In this document: positions 10,550 through 21,070 of the stretch, piece by piece | How the letters are laid out: each line of letters opens with the position of its first letter | Position numbering within the stretch: the first letter of the stretch is position 1 | Assembly: GCA_016935755.1 (NCBI GenBank) | Contig: JAFGQI010000015.1 | Span: 62,001-126,000, forward strand | Source: Anaerolineales bacterium | GTDB taxonomy: Bacteria; Chloroflexota; Anaerolineae; Anaerolineales; UBA4823 | Direction of reading: 5' to 3' | DNA: 64,000 nucleotides | The notes under the pieces: model-generated | The model's input: only the letters and a program-made list of their open reading frames with translations | Told to the model about the DNA's origin: nothing | Database searches by the model: none | Made by a program: the position numbers and the translations under genes

Positions 10550-11680
10550 ATGAGAGAGAAAAGGTACACCACCACTCCGATTATCACAAACTGGCGCCAC
10601 TTTGATTTTTGGCTCTTGGGGGCAGTTTTATTGTTAGTAATTGTGGGTGTCACCATGATCCGTTCAGCGGTAGCGGGGAATATTGAACTGGCCGAACTAA
10701 ACCTTGTCAACCGGCAGCTCATCTTCGCTGGGGCAGGTTTTGTTGTTATCCTGATTCTATCAGCTATTGATTACCGTTTTTGGTCTTCAATTAGCCGGGC
10801 CATGTACCTGGGTACAATATTGATCCTGGCTATTTTATATGTAGTGGGGTCAGCCCTATATGGCTCTGCGCGCTGGTTTGACACAGGCGTGATCTTGATC
10901 CAGCCTTCTGAGGTTGCTAAGATTGTCATGATCCTGGTGCTGGCTGATTTCTTTACCCGTCACAAAGGGCAGCTTGGTGATCTCACCTGGGTGGCGCGCA
11001 GTTTCATCCTCGCCCTGGGCATTGTCATTTGGATTCTTCTCCAGCCTAATCTGAGTACTTCGATCGTGATGTTGGTTTTATGGTTTGCTATGCTCTGGGC
11101 CAGCGGTCTGCGCATTAAACATTTGTTCATGTTTGTTGCTGGGGGGGTTATCTTACCATTTGCTGCTTTCCCGTTCCTGGTGGATTACCAGCAACGGCGG
11201 GTGATAAATTTCCTTTTTCCTGATCCCAATGCCAGTTATGGAGAGAGCTATAATATCCAACAAGCCCTGATCAGTATTGGTTCCGGAGGACTGTTCGGCC
11301 AGGGTTATGGCCACGGCACGCAGGTGCAGCTCCGTTTTCTGAAAGTGCGCTGGTCCGATTTTATTTTCTCTGCTATGGCCCAGGAATTCGGTTTTGTTGG
11401 TATGATTATTTTAATAGCAATCCTGTTCTTTGTAATCTACCGCTGCTTACGCGCAGCCCACCTGGCGCGCGATACTTTTGGAGGGCTGATCGCTTATGGC
11501 GTAGCGGTCTTGATTGCTTTCCAGGTGATCGTCAACATTGGTGTAAACCTCAACCTGATGCCCGCAACGGGTTTGACTTTGCCATTTGTTAGCTATGGGG
11601 GGAGTTCGTTGCTTTCAATCTTGATTGGCATCGGCCTGGTTGAAAGTGTTGTCCTGCGTCATAAAGCTTTAGAGTTATAA
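10550..11680 (+). CDS. rodA: Rod-shape-determining protein RodA (SEDS family)
   Basis: SEDS signatures: GSARWFDTGVILIQPSEVAKI, NIGVNLNLMPATGLTLPFVSYGGSS. Confidence 0.93.
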   Translation: MREKRYTTTPIITNWRHFDFWLLGAVLLLVIVGVTMIRSAVAGNIELAELNLVNRQLIFAGAGFVVILILSAIDYRFWSSISRAMYLGTILILAILYVVGSALYGSARWFDTGVILIQPSEVAKIVMILVLADFFTRHKGQLGDLTWVARSFILALGIVIWILLQPNLSTSIVMLVLWFAMLWASGLRIKHLFMFVAGGVILPFAAFPFLVDYQQRRVINFLFPDPNASYGESYNIQQALISIGSGGLFGQGYGHGTQVQLRFLKVRWSDFIFSAMAQEFGFVGMIILIAILFFVIYRCLRAAHLARDTFGGLIAYGVAVLIAFQVIVNIGVNLNLMPATGLTLPFVSYGGSSLLSILIGIGLVESVVLRHKALEL

Positions 11681-11736
11681 TACTGGCTTATGTGTTCCTA
11701 TGGAACACGCTATTTGGTATTCGACGGGATTAGATT

Positions 11737-13224
11737 ATGTCCACACCTCAACCTGTCCGTGTCCGTTTTGCACCCTCACCAACTGGCCGAACCCATTTGG
11801 GCAGCGGTCGCACAGCTTTGTATGATTACCTGTTAGCCCGCCAGACGGGTGGTCAATTTATCCTGCGCATCGAGGATACCGATCAGAAACGTTATGTCCC
11901 GGGCGCAGAGAAGGAACTGATGGAAAGTCTGCATTGGCTGGGGTTGAATTGGGACGAGGGGCCTGACGTGGGTGGAGCGAATGGGCCTTATCGCCAATCG
12001 GAGCGCAGGGAGATCTATCAGCAACATGCCAGGCAGTTAATTGAGAGTGGCCATGCCTATTACTGTTTCTGCTCGCCCGAGCGGTTGGACAAGGTGCGCC
12101 AGGGTCAAATGAGCCTGAAACAAACCCCACGCTATGATGGCACCTGCCGCCGTCTGGATCCGGATGAGGCTGCCCGGCGTGTGGCAAATGGGGAGCGTCA
12201 TGTGGTGCGCTTTAGAATGCCCGTAGAAGGCGCTATCACTGTTCACGACCATCTGCGGGGTGATATCACCGTTGAGAACGCCAACCTGGATGATTACATT
12301 ATTGTAAAATCGGATGGCTTGGCTCTTTATCATCTGGCTGCCATGGTAGATGACCACCTGATGAATGTCTCACATGTGATCCGTGGTTCTGAATGGCTGT
12401 CCACTTTTCCTCTGCACGGCCATATCCTGCGCGCTTTCGGCTGGCAGGAACCAGTTTGGGTGCATCTTTCTATTTTTTTGAAACCCAGCGGCAAGGGCAA
12501 GATGAGTAAACGCGAATCTGCTCAAATTATGCAGGATGGTTACTCAATTTTTGTTAACGATCTGGCGGAGCTTGGATATCTTCCAGAGGCAGTGGTCAAT
12601 TGGATCGCGCTGATGGGATGGAGCTATGATGATCGTGGTGAATTTTTTACTATGGACGACCTGGTAGAGAAATTCAGCTTGGATCACCTGAATCCGGCCC
12701 CTGCGGCGATTAATTTCACTAAACTGGATCACTTTAACGGTTTGCACATCCGCAGCCTGCCGCCTGCTGAACTATCTCGCAGGGTCAAGCCTTTCTTACA
12801 GGCAGCCGGTTATGTCGTAAACGATGAAAAACTATTGAAAATTTACCCGATCATCCGCGAACGACTAAGCACCCTGGATGATATTGTGCCAATGGCGGGA
12901 TTCTTTTTCAAGGGAGATGTATTTCCTGATCCGAAAGAATTGGTGGGTGAGAAGATGAGCCCCTCCGAATCGGCAATTGCTGCTCGTTGTGCTTACCAGA
13001 TTTTGGATGCGCTCCCCGAGATTGGCTTGCAGACCGCTGAACCTCCCATGCGCCAGTTGGCTGAAGAATTGGGCTTGAAGGCGGGTCAGCTCTTTGGAAT
13101 ATTGCGTGTAGCTGTCACTGGTCAAAAGGTCAGTCCGCCGCTTTTTGAGAGTATGGAAATCATTGGCAGAGAGCAAGTATTGAATCGCCTGCAGCGGGCG
13201 ATCAAGCTGTTGGATGGGTTGTAA
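11737..13224 (+). CDS. gltX: Glutamate--tRNA ligase
   Basis: VRVRFAPSPTGRTHLGSGRTALYDYLLAR, GKGKMSKRES (KMSKS-like). Confidence 0.95.
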   Translation: MSTPQPVRVRFAPSPTGRTHLGSGRTALYDYLLARQTGGQFILRIEDTDQKRYVPGAEKELMESLHWLGLNWDEGPDVGGANGPYRQSERREIYQQHARQLIESGHAYYCFCSPERLDKVRQGQMSLKQTPRYDGTCRRLDPDEAARRVANGERHVVRFRMPVEGAITVHDHLRGDITVENANLDDYIIVKSDGLALYHLAAMVDDHLMNVSHVIRGSEWLSTFPLHGHILRAFGWQEPVWVHLSIFLKPSGKGKMSKRESAQIMQDGYSIFVNDLAELGYLPEAVVNWIALMGWSYDDRGEFFTMDDLVEKFSLDHLNPAPAAINFTKLDHFNGLHIRSLPPAELSRRVKPFLQAAGYVVNDEKLLKIYPIIRERLSTLDDIVPMAGFFFKGDVFPDPKELVGEKMSPSESAIAARCAYQILDALPEIGLQTAEPPMRQLAEELGLKAGQLFGILRVAVTGQKVSPPLFESMEIIGREQVLNRLQRAIKLLDGL

Positions 13225-13229
13225 AAAAG

Positions 13230-13250
13230 TCGGGCGGTTTACCCGCCCGA
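13230..13250. terminator. Bidirectional terminator between convergent gltX and glnS
   Basis: tcgggcgg-N5-ccgcccga, preceded by A-run and followed by T-rich tract. Confidence 0.8.
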
Positions 13251-13258
13251 TTTCTTTT

Positions 13259-14968
13259 CTAAGTGGTCAGGGCTTTTTCGATCCTGGCCCATTCATCCTT
13301 CAATGTCACTGTGCGATTAAAAACCAGGCTTTCCCCATTTGAATCTGGATCAACACAAAAATAGCCCAGGCGTTCAAACTGGAAGCGGTCGCCAGGTTTT
13401 GCAGTCATCAGGCTGGGTTCCACGTAGCTGGATGTAAGCACCCGCAGTGAGGTTGGATTGATCGTCTCCAGGAAGGTGCTGCCTTCTTCGACATCTTCGG
13501 GGTTTTCCTGGGTGAAGAGGCGCTCGTAAAGGCGAACTTCAACCGGCAGGGCATGAGGAGCAGACAGCCAGTGGATCGTGGCTTTTACTTTGCGACCATT
13601 CGGAGCTTCACCTCCACGTGTCTCTGGATCGTAGGTACAGAGCAGTTCTACCGCCTGGCCTTGTTCGTCTTTGACTACGTCAATGCACTTGATGAAATAG
13701 CCATAGCGCAGGCGTACTTCTCGCCCTGGCGCCAGACGATAATACTTGGGCGGCGGGTCCTCCCGGAAATCATCCTGTTCGATATACAACACGCGGGAGA
13801 AGGGGACTTTGCGTGTCCCCATATCTGGATCTTCGGGGTTGTTGATCGCATCTAACTGTTCTACCTGATCTTCAGGATAATTGATCAGCACAACTTTTAG
13901 CGGGTTCAGAATGCCCATCACTCGCGGCGATCGTTTATTCAGATCCTGGCGCACACAATGCTCTAGAAGGGCAATATCCACCACGCTGAAATGTTTTGCC
14001 ACACCAACGCGGCTGCAAAACTCAACTACTGCCTCAGAAGGGTAGCCCCGCCTTCGCATCCCAGAGAGCGTTGGCATGCGTGGATCGTCCCAACCGCGCA
14101 CATAGCCCTCCTTGACCAGTTTGATGAGTTTGCGTTTGCTGAGGACAGTATAATTCAATTCGAGACGGGCGAATTCTAACTGCCGCGGCTGGTAGATGCC
14201 CAACTCTTGCAAGAACCAGTCATACAACGGGCGGTGATCTTCATATTCCAGGGAACATAGCGAATGGGTAATTCCTTCGATCGAGTCGGATTGACCGTGG
14301 GCAAAGTCATACATCGGGTAGATGCACCAGGCATCGCCTGTGCGGTGGTGGGGTGGTTCATGCAAAATGCGATACATCACCGGATCACGCATGTTCATGT
14401 TGCCGGAAGACATATCGATTTTTGCCCGCAGCACACAAGCGCCATCGGGAAATTCGCCTTTGCGCATCCGTTCAAACAAATCCAGGTTCTCTTCAACTGA
14501 ACGGGCGCGGTAGGGGCTTTCTCTACCAGGCTCAGTCAGGGTGCCACGATAGGAGCGGATTTCATCGGCGCTCAAGTCATCAACGTACGCTTTTCCCTTT
14601 TGAATTAATATTAAAGCAAACTGGTAAAGCTGCTCGAAATAATCGGAAGCATAGTATTCCCGATCTTCCCAGTCGAAACCCAGCCAACGGATATCTGCTT
14701 TGATTGCATCCACGTATTCGACTTCTTCCTTAACCGGGTTGGTATCGTCAAAACGCAGGTTGTACAGCCCACCGTAATCGCGGGCTATGCCAAACGTAAT
14801 GCAGATCGCTTTGGCATGCCCGATATGCAGATAGCCGTTTGGCTCTGGCGGAAAACGTGTATGCACACGGGTAAACCGCCCCGTACGCATATCCTCGTTC
14901 ACTGCTTCACGGATAAAATCGGTTGCAGCAGGTATTTCATCAGGGTTCATCAATAATCCAGGCCTCAC
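13259..14968 (-). CDS. glnS: Glutamine--tRNA ligase
   Basis: [53 protein letters not shown]. Confidence 0.95.
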   Translation of the reverse strand: MRPGLLMNPDEIPAATDFIREAVNEDMRTGRFTRVHTRFPPEPNGYLHIGHAKAICITFGIARDYGGLYNLRFDDTNPVKEEVEYVDAIKADIRWLGFDWEDREYYASDYFEQLYQFALILIQKGKAYVDDLSADEIRSYRGTLTEPGRESPYRARSVEENLDLFERMRKGEFPDGACVLRAKIDMSSGNMNMRDPVMYRILHEPPHHRTGDAWCIYPMYDFAHGQSDSIEGITHSLCSLEYEDHRPLYDWFLQELGIYQPRQLEFARLELNYTVLSKRKLIKLVKEGYVRGWDDPRMPTLSGMRRRGYPSEAVVEFCSRVGVAKHFSVVDIALLEHCVRQDLNKRSPRVMGILNPLKVVLINYPEDQVEQLDAINNPEDPDMGTRKVPFSRVLYIEQDDFREDPPPKYYRLAPGREVRLRYGYFIKCIDVVKDEQGQAVELLCTYDPETRGGEAPNGRKVKATIHWLSAPHALPVEVRLYERLFTQENPEDVEEGSTFLETINPTSLRVLTSSYVEPSLMTAKPGDRFQFERLGYFCVDPDSNGESLVFNRTVTLKDEWARIEKALTT

Positions 14969-15017
14969 TTTCTATGAAAAAATCCTATCCATTATAACAA
15001 AGCTCTGACGGATTGGT

Positions 15018-15046
15018 TTGACGTTCCTGGTTAATCGTGGTAAAAT
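15018..15046 (+). promoter_or_regulatory. Sigma70-type promoter of tRNA-Gln
   Basis: TTGACG-N17-TAAAAT, 14 nt upstream of the mature tRNA 5' end. Confidence 0.7.
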
Positions 15047-15059
15047 GCCCTTCGCTTGT

Positions 15060-15133
15060 TGGGGGCTCGTCTAACGGTAGGACAGCAGACTCTGGATCTG
15101 TATGTAGAGGTTCGAATCCTTTGCCCCCAGCCA
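15060..15133 (+). tRNA. tRNA-Gln (anticodon CTG), CCA encoded
   Basis: 7-bp acceptor stem TGGGGGC/GCCCCCA; anticodon arm GCAGA-CTCTGGA-TCTGT with CTG at 34-36; T-arm GGTTCGAATCC; encoded CCA. Confidence 0.93.
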
Positions 15134-15137
15134 AAAA

Positions 15138-15177
15138 GATCCCTCCACCGGTGTGGTAGAGGGTTTCTTTTTTTTTG
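15138..15177 (+). terminator. Terminator after tRNA-Gln
   Basis: ccctccaccggtgtggtagaggg hairpin followed by tttcttttttttt. Confidence 0.75.
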
Positions 15178-15206
15178 CTGCCTCTATTTTGGTGATCAGC
15201 CTCGCA

Positions 15207-15215
15207 TGGTATAAT
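15207..15215 (+). promoter_or_regulatory. Putative extended -10 element (TGGTATAAT) upstream of sucC
   Basis: TGNTATAAT 49 nt before the sucC start codon. Confidence 0.45.
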
Positions 15216-15264
15216 GCCCATGCTAAAAACGTCAGTTTGACCAATTTAGGGAGAGAATACCTGC

Positions 15265-16401
15265 ATGAAACTACATGAATATCAGTCTAAACAAATATTT
15301 GCCAGATATGGCATCCCGATTCCTCAAGGACGGGTGGCGGCTACCGCAGATGAAGCGAAACAAATCGCGAAAGAACTGGGTGGCCGCGTTGTAATTAAAT
15401 CCCAGGTTTTGGTAGGTGGACGAGGCAAGGCTGGGGGTATTCGTCTTGCCAGGAGCCCCGAAGAAGCTGGTGAACTGGCTGCGATGATCCTGGCGATGGA
15501 AATCAAGGGCTTGCCTGTTCGCAAAGTGCTGGTGGATCAGGCAGCCAGCATCGATAAAGAAATTTACCTGGGGATTACCAATGATCGTTCTGCCCGCCGC
15601 CCAGTAATGATGGCATCATCTGCAGGTGGTGTGGAAATTGAGGAGGTTGCGCGTCTGACCCCAGATAAAATTATTAAAGTACATATAGATCCTCTGCTTG
15701 GGCTGCGAGATTATCAGGCGCGGGATATCGCCGCAGGGATTGACCTGCCACGCGACTACTGGCGTACTTTTGGACAGATAGCCCACGCCCTGTGGCAGGC
15801 TTATCAGGAATGCGATGCTACACTGGCCGAAATCAATCCTCTGGTGACGACCGCAGATAAGCAGTTGATCGCTCTGGATGGTAAGATGCTGATTGATGAC
15901 AATGCTCTATACCGTCAGACAACCCTGGCAGAAATGCGTGACCTGGATGTTGAGGCGCCTTCGGAGATCGAAGCCCGGCGATATGGCCTGTCCTTCATCA
16001 AGCTGGATGGTAATATTGGTTGCATGGTGAACGGTGCTGGTTTGGCCATGACCACGATGGATATCATCAAGCTTTTTGGAGGTTCTCCAGCCAATTTCCT
16101 GGATATTGGTGGCGGGGCATCCTCGGAGAAGGTGGCGGCTGCTTTGCGTATCATCCTATCTGACTCGAATGTCAAAGCAGTTCTCTACAACATTTTTGGC
16201 GGGATTACCCGCTGTGATGAGGTCGCGCGCGGCATCCTGGCTGCCCTGGCAGAGGTAAAGACGCAGGTGCCGATGGTTGTTCGCCTGGTTGGCACAAATG
16301 CAGAGGAAGGCCGTCAAATACTGGCCCAGGCCAACATGATCACTGCAGAAACTCTGGCCGATGCCGCTCAAAAAGCGGTGGCTGTGGCAACGGGAGGCTG
16401 A
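15265..16401 (+). CDS. sucC: Succinate--CoA ligase (ADP-forming) beta subunit
   Basis: [41 protein letters not shown]. Confidence 0.95.
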   Translation: MKLHEYQSKQIFARYGIPIPQGRVAATADEAKQIAKELGGRVVIKSQVLVGGRGKAGGIRLARSPEEAGELAAMILAMEIKGLPVRKVLVDQAASIDKEIYLGITNDRSARRPVMMASSAGGVEIEEVARLTPDKIIKVHIDPLLGLRDYQARDIAAGIDLPRDYWRTFGQIAHALWQAYQECDATLAEINPLVTTADKQLIALDGKMLIDDNALYRQTTLAEMRDLDVEAPSEIEARRYGLSFIKLDGNIGCMVNGAGLAMTTMDIIKLFGGSPANFLDIGGGASSEKVAAALRIILSDSNVKAVLYNIFGGITRCDEVARGILAALAEVKTQVPMVVRLVGTNAEEGRQILAQANMITAETLADAAQKAVAVATGG

Positions 16402-16403
16402 AC

Positions 16404-17267
16404 ATGAGCATATTGATCAATAAGCATACACGCTTGCTGGTGCAGGGGATCACTGGGAACGAGGGTTTATTCCACACGGAGCAAATGGTAGCCTATGGCA
16501 CGCAGGTGGTGGCTGGCGTCACCCCTGGCAAGGGTGGCGAGTGGGTGCTGGGAGGCAAAGTCCCGGTTTTTGACTCTGTCAAATTGGCAGCTGAGGCCAC
16601 TGGAGCAAATGCGAGCGTTATTTTTGTCCCGGCGCGCTTTTCTGCCGATGCTATCTATGAAGCTGCGGATGCGGGTTTGCCCCTGATTGTGTGCATCACA
16701 GAGGGGATTCCTGTACAGGATATGATGCGCGTGCGCAATTATCTGGATCAAAAAGGTGCCCGCCTGGTTGGCCCGAACTGCCCCGGCTTACTCACTCCTG
16801 GAGAAGCTAAGGTCGGCATTATCCCAGGCAATATTGCTATTCCAGGTAAAATTGGGGTTGTGTCCCGCTCAGGCACTCTGACCTACGAACTTCTGTATGC
16901 TCTGAAGCTGCATGGTATGGGGGTCAGCACCTGTGTGGGGATTGGTGGCGATCCCATTAACGGCACGAATTTTATTGACTGCCTGAGCATGTTTGAGGAT
17001 GATCACCATACTGAGAAAGTGGTTATGATTGGTGAAATCGGTGGAACAGATGAAGAGAAAGCGGCTGAGTTTATCTCTGATCACATGACCAAGCAGGTCG
17101 TCAGCTTCATTGCTGGTCAGACCGCGCCACCTGGTAAACGCATGGGGCACGCCGGAGCAATTATTGAAGGGGGTTCGGGTACCGCCGCGGATAAGGTCAA
17201 AGCTTTGGAGACTGCTGGGGTGCATGTTGCCCGTCACCCGGAAGAAATCCCAGATCTGTTGAAGTAG
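16404..17267 (+). CDS. sucD: Succinate--CoA ligase alpha subunit
   Basis: [52 protein letters not shown]. Confidence 0.95.
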   Translation: MSILINKHTRLLVQGITGNEGLFHTEQMVAYGTQVVAGVTPGKGGEWVLGGKVPVFDSVKLAAEATGANASVIFVPARFSADAIYEAADAGLPLIVCITEGIPVQDMMRVRNYLDQKGARLVGPNCPGLLTPGEAKVGIIPGNIAIPGKIGVVSRSGTLTYELLYALKLHGMGVSTCVGIGGDPINGTNFIDCLSMFEDDHHTEKVVMIGEIGGTDEEKAAEFISDHMTKQVVSFIAGQTAPPGKRMGHAGAIIEGGSGTAADKVKALETAGVHVARHPEEIPDLLK

Positions 17268-17296
17268 ATCTGTGGATCGTTGATGTTGGTGTCAGA

Positions 17297-17343
17297 ATAT
17301 AATAAAAAGTCCGCTCCAGCCAGGAACGGACTTTTTATTATAT
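17297..17343. terminator. Bidirectional terminator between sucD and acpP
   Basis: Perfect 17-bp inverted repeat atataataaaaagtccg / cggactttttattatat. Confidence 0.85.
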
Positions 17344-17371
17344 TGATAGAATTTAAGGCTGGTGGGCGCGA

Positions 17372-17605
17372 TTATTGGTGGGATTCGAGGTATTTGATTG
17401 CCTCACCAACAGTGGTGATTTTCTGAGCGTCTTCATCCGAAATTTCGCCGCCGAACTTGTCCTCAAAGGCCATGATCAGTTCGACCAGGTCGAGCGAGTC
17501 TGCTTCCAGATCTTCCCGAAAACGTGCTTCCGGGGTAACTTTCGCTTCATCGACGCCGAGCAGATCGACGATAATTGCCTTGATCTCTTCAAAAGTATCA
17601 GCCAT
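17372..17605 (-). CDS. acpP: Acyl carrier protein
   Basis: [33 protein letters not shown] with DSL phosphopantetheine site. Confidence 0.95.
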   Translation of the reverse strand: MADTFEEIKAIIVDLLGVDEAKVTPEARFREDLEADSLDLVELIMAFEDKFGGEISDEDAQKITTVGEAIKYLESHQ

Positions 17606-17717
17606 GAGTGGTTTCTCCTAAATCTTGGATTTAATCTTTCAAATGATTGGGCCAATTGTAATCTCCTGTCCGGTTCTGTCAAGGATGAGTTATATGCAAG
17701 TCATCAATATGCTTATG

Positions 17718-17746
17718 TTGACAGAGCTTGGACAGGCTGGTAATAT
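17718..17746 (+). promoter_or_regulatory. Sigma70-type promoter upstream of fni
   Basis: TTGACA-N17-TAATAT, 28 nt before the start codon. Confidence 0.7.
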
Positions 17747-17773
17747 AGCCTCATCGAAAAGGAACACCGACGG

Positions 17774-18811
17774 ATGCCAGAAGTTACGCCAATTGGCTCG
17801 CGCAAGGCAGATCATATTCGCATAAACCTAGAAGAGGATGTGCGCTCGGGTCTCACCACTGGACTCGAACAGTATCATTTTATCCACCGAGCGGTGCCCG
17901 AGCTCAATCTGGATGATATCGACATGAACCAGGTTATATTTGGACGCCATCTGCGGTCTCCAATCCTGATTTCTTCGATGACTGGCGGTACACCCGAGTC
18001 AGGGGAGCTCAACCGGATCCTGGCCGAAGCTGCTCAGGCGGCTGGCATAGCTATGGGGCTGGGTTCACAGCGCGCAGCTATCGAGCATCCTGAACTTGCT
18101 GATACATACCAGGTGCGCAAGTATGCCCCGGATGTGCTGCTTCTGGCAAACCTGGGGGCCGTGCAGTTGAATTATGGCTATGGAATCGACCAATGTCGGC
18201 GCGCGGTCGAGATGATTGAGGCTGACGCTTTGATCCTGCATTTCAACGCCCTTCAGGAAGCTGTCCAGCCCGAGGGAGATACCCGTTTTGCGGGCTTGCT
18301 GGGCAAGATTGAGGAAGTTTGCCGGGCTTTACCCGTTCCAGTAATTGCTAAGGAGGTAGGTTGGGGGTTCTCTGAGGAAGATGCTCGTCGGCTTGCACAG
18401 GTAGGGGTGACAGCGATTGATGTCGCTGGTGCAGGAGGCACATCCTGGTCGCAGGTGGAAATGCACCGGGCAACATCTGAAGGCCAGCGCAGATTGGCGG
18501 CGGCTTTTGTGGAGTGGGGTATTCCTACCAGCGAGGCGATTCTCAACGTCTGCCGGGGCGCGCCCGGGATGGTTATTTTTGCCTCGGGCGGCTTACGCAG
18601 CGGGGTAGAAATTGCGAAGTGCCTGGCATTGGGCGCCTCCCTGGGCGGGATGGCAGGGCCTTTTATCAAGGCTGCTGCCTCCTCGCTGGAAGATACACTT
18701 CAAACGATCCAGGAGATTCGCCGTGAGATTCAGGTGTGTATGTTTGCCAGCGGGGCGGGTAATCTCCAGGCTCTGCAGAAAGGTCGCATTGTGAAGAAAG
18801 GGACGGTATGA
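17774..18811 (+). CDS. fni: Type 2 isopentenyl-diphosphate delta-isomerase
   Basis: [48 protein letters not shown]. Confidence 0.93.
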   Translation: MPEVTPIGSRKADHIRINLEEDVRSGLTTGLEQYHFIHRAVPELNLDDIDMNQVIFGRHLRSPILISSMTGGTPESGELNRILAEAAQAAGIAMGLGSQRAAIEHPELADTYQVRKYAPDVLLLANLGAVQLNYGYGIDQCRRAVEMIEADALILHFNALQEAVQPEGDTRFAGLLGKIEEVCRALPVPVIAKEVGWGFSEEDARRLAQVGVTAIDVAGAGGTSWSQVEMHRATSEGQRRLAAAFVEWGIPTSEAILNVCRGAPGMVIFASGGLRSGVEIAKCLALGASLGGMAGPFIKAAASSLEDTLQTIQEIRREIQVCMFASGAGNLQALQKGRIVKKGTV

Positions 18812-19821
18812 ACCTGGACATTTGTCTCCAGGAGTGGATGCCCTTAATTGAACTTGAATTACAGCAGGTGGTAGCGCTGGCAGATGGGCCTGGACTGGAG
18901 TCGCTGCACCAGATGCTGGCTTATCACATGGGCTGGAATGGGGAAGGCGCCGGGGTGGAAGCACGCGGCAAGCGTATTCGGCCTTGTCTGGTCTTGCTGG
19001 TTGCGGCTGCGGCAGGAGCTGAATGGCAGTCGGCGATTCCTGCAGCGGCTGCGGTCGAACTGGTGCATAATTTTTCGCTGATTCATGATGATATTGAAGA
19101 TAATAGCACCCTGCGGCGGGGAAGACCAACGCTTTGGGTCAAATGGGGTGTTCCCCAGGCGCTGAATGCCGGTGATGCAATGTTCACCCTGGCGCATCTG
19201 GCAGTTATTCGCCTCCAGGAGACGATCTCGCCGCAACTGACCCTGCGCGCAGCTCATCTGCTGCAAGAAACCTGTCTGAGACTTACCCAGGGCCAATATA
19301 TGGATATAGCCTACGAGAAGCGCGGTGACCTGACGACAGAAGCTTATTGGCCGATGATCAGTGGAAAAACGGCGGCCCTGTTGGAGGCATGCACCGGTCT
19401 GGGCGCCCTGGTCGCTGGCGTATCAGATTCGACTTATCAGCACTACCGCAGCTTTGGGCACTATCTGGGTCTGGCTTTCCAGGCACAGGATGACTTATTG
19501 GGAATATGGGGGGAAGCAGCCCTCACAGGGAAGTCGTGTGAGAGTGATCTGCTCTCCGGCAAGATGTCTCTCCCCATTTTATACGGGCTGCAGCAAGGTG
19601 GATCATTTGCCAAACGTTGGGCAGAAGGTCCAATTACACCGGATGAAGCGCCTGCTCTGTCTGCTCAATTGGAACAGGAAGGCGCACGTGAATACACGCA
19701 GGCTAAAGCCGATGAACTGACTGCCCAGGCATTATGCGCGCTGCATCAGACCCATCCAAGAAGTGGGGCCTGTCAGGCGTTGGAAACCCTATCCAGACTG
19801 CTGCTCCGACGGCACATGTAG
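18808..19821 (+). CDS. Polyprenyl (geranylgeranyl/farnesyl-type) diphosphate synthase
   Basis: [26 protein letters not shown] and second Asp motif [12 protein letters not shown]. Confidence 0.92.
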   Translation: MNLDICLQEWMPLIELELQQVVALADGPGLESLHQMLAYHMGWNGEGAGVEARGKRIRPCLVLLVAAAAGAEWQSAIPAAAAVELVHNFSLIHDDIEDNSTLRRGRPTLWVKWGVPQALNAGDAMFTLAHLAVIRLQETISPQLTLRAAHLLQETCLRLTQGQYMDIAYEKRGDLTTEAYWPMISGKTAALLEACTGLGALVAGVSDSTYQHYRSFGHYLGLAFQAQDDLLGIWGEAALTGKSCESDLLSGKMSLPILYGLQQGGSFAKRWAEGPITPDEAPALSAQLEQEGAREYTQAKADELTAQALCALHQTHPRSGACQALETLSRLLLRRHM

Positions 19822-19845
19822 ATCATGCCTATCGGTCGCTGTGGA

Positions 19846-21042
19846 TCAAAGAAACTGCATGAAAACCTGATTGCCTAACAGCCTTCCGCGCTTACTCAGC
19901 CGCAAGATAGCTCTCTCGTTTCCTGCCCATTCCAGCAGACCCAGGCCCACCAGCTGCTGGATTTGGTTTCTATATACTTGATCCAATTCCTGACCAAAGC
20001 GTTGGGCAAAGACTTGAGCAGAGACGCCTTCCTGAACCAGGCGCAATCCGACCATCATGGTTTCACCCATTTCTGTGGAGCGGTCGATGGAGATCAGCTC
20101 TTGCGTGGCGGGCGTAGCAGGAAACTCCGGTTCATTCAGGGGGGATTCTGATCCAGTTCGCAACCGTTGGGCATAATCAAAAGGCGAAAGCACATTGGCG
20201 GTACGTTTGCCGGCTGCAAAGCCGTGCGCACCGGCTCCAAAGCCCAGGTAGGGGAGGTTTCGCCAATATTGCAAGTTGTGGATACATGGCAGTTTGCCCC
20301 AGTTTGAAATTTCATACTGCGCATAGCCGTTATTTTCAAGCTGTTCAGAAGCCCATTCGTACATATCTGCGACGGCATCCGGGTCTGGCATTGAGAGCAG
20401 ACCGCGCTCGACCCACCGACCGAAAGGGGTCCCGTGTTCAATCGTCAGAGCGTAGAGCGAGAGATGCTCCGGGTGCAGCCCTAAAGCCAGCTCCAGGCTG
20501 TGCTGCCAGCTTTCGAGCGCTTGTTCGGGCAAGCCAAAAATGAGATCCAGATTTAAGTTGTCAAAACCTGCCTGGCGCGCCCAACAGACTGAGCGGATGA
20601 CATCCTCGAAACCATGCTGCCGTTCCAACAGCCGCAGTTCAGATGGGTTGGCAGACTGCATGCCCAGACTGAGCCGGTTTACACCCGCCTGGCGTAATTC
20701 GCTCAAATAGGAAAGGGACAGGGTGCCAGGATTAGCTTCCAGTGTGATTTCGGCTGACGATACGATGTCGAAATTAGCTGTAAGCGTATCAAGAATCCTC
20801 GCTACTCCGTCTACACTTAGAAGAGAAGGAGTCCCTCCTCCAAAGAAGATCGTATGAACGGGCAGGCGTTTTCCCACCGTTCTTGAGCACCAGGTAATTT
20901 CTGCACATAAGGCGTCAAGATACGCAGGGATCAAATCCACCAACCCGGCATAGGTGTTGAAATCACAGTATCCGCAGCGATGGAGGCAAAAAGGGATATG
21001 CAGGTAGATGCTGTAGGGACCCATCGGCGATGAGTATACCAT
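19846..21042 (-). CDS. hemW: Radical SAM coproporphyrinogen III oxidase-like / HemW family
   Basis: SIYLHIPFCLHRCGYCDFNTYAG (CxxxCxxC), FFGGGTPSLL, NRLSLGMQS. Confidence 0.88.
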   Translation of the reverse strand: MVYSSPMGPYSIYLHIPFCLHRCGYCDFNTYAGLVDLIPAYLDALCAEITWCSRTVGKRLPVHTIFFGGGTPSLLSVDGVARILDTLTANFDIVSSAEITLEANPGTLSLSYLSELRQAGVNRLSLGMQSANPSELRLLERQHGFEDVIRSVCWARQAGFDNLNLDLIFGLPEQALESWQHSLELALGLHPEHLSLYALTIEHGTPFGRWVERGLLSMPDPDAVADMYEWASEQLENNGYAQYEISNWGKLPCIHNLQYWRNLPYLGFGAGAHGFAAGKRTANVLSPFDYAQRLRTGSESPLNEPEFPATPATQELISIDRSTEMGETMMVGLRLVQEGVSAQVFAQRFGQELDQVYRNQIQQLVGLGLLEWAGNERAILRLSKRGRLLGNQVFMQFL

Positions 21043-21049
21043 TTCCCTA

Positions 21050-21058
21050 TGGTATAAT
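21050..21058 (+). promoter_or_regulatory. Putative extended -10 element (TGGTATAAT) upstream of the LysM protein gene
   Basis: TGNTATAAT just before the start of the downstream ORF. Confidence 0.45.
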
Positions 21059-21070
21059 CGCCAAGTCTAT

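Noticed and set aside
15134-15264. Search for further tRNA genes near tRNA-Gln
   Set aside because: Only a terminator hairpin and the sucC promoter region follow; no second cloverleaf seen.
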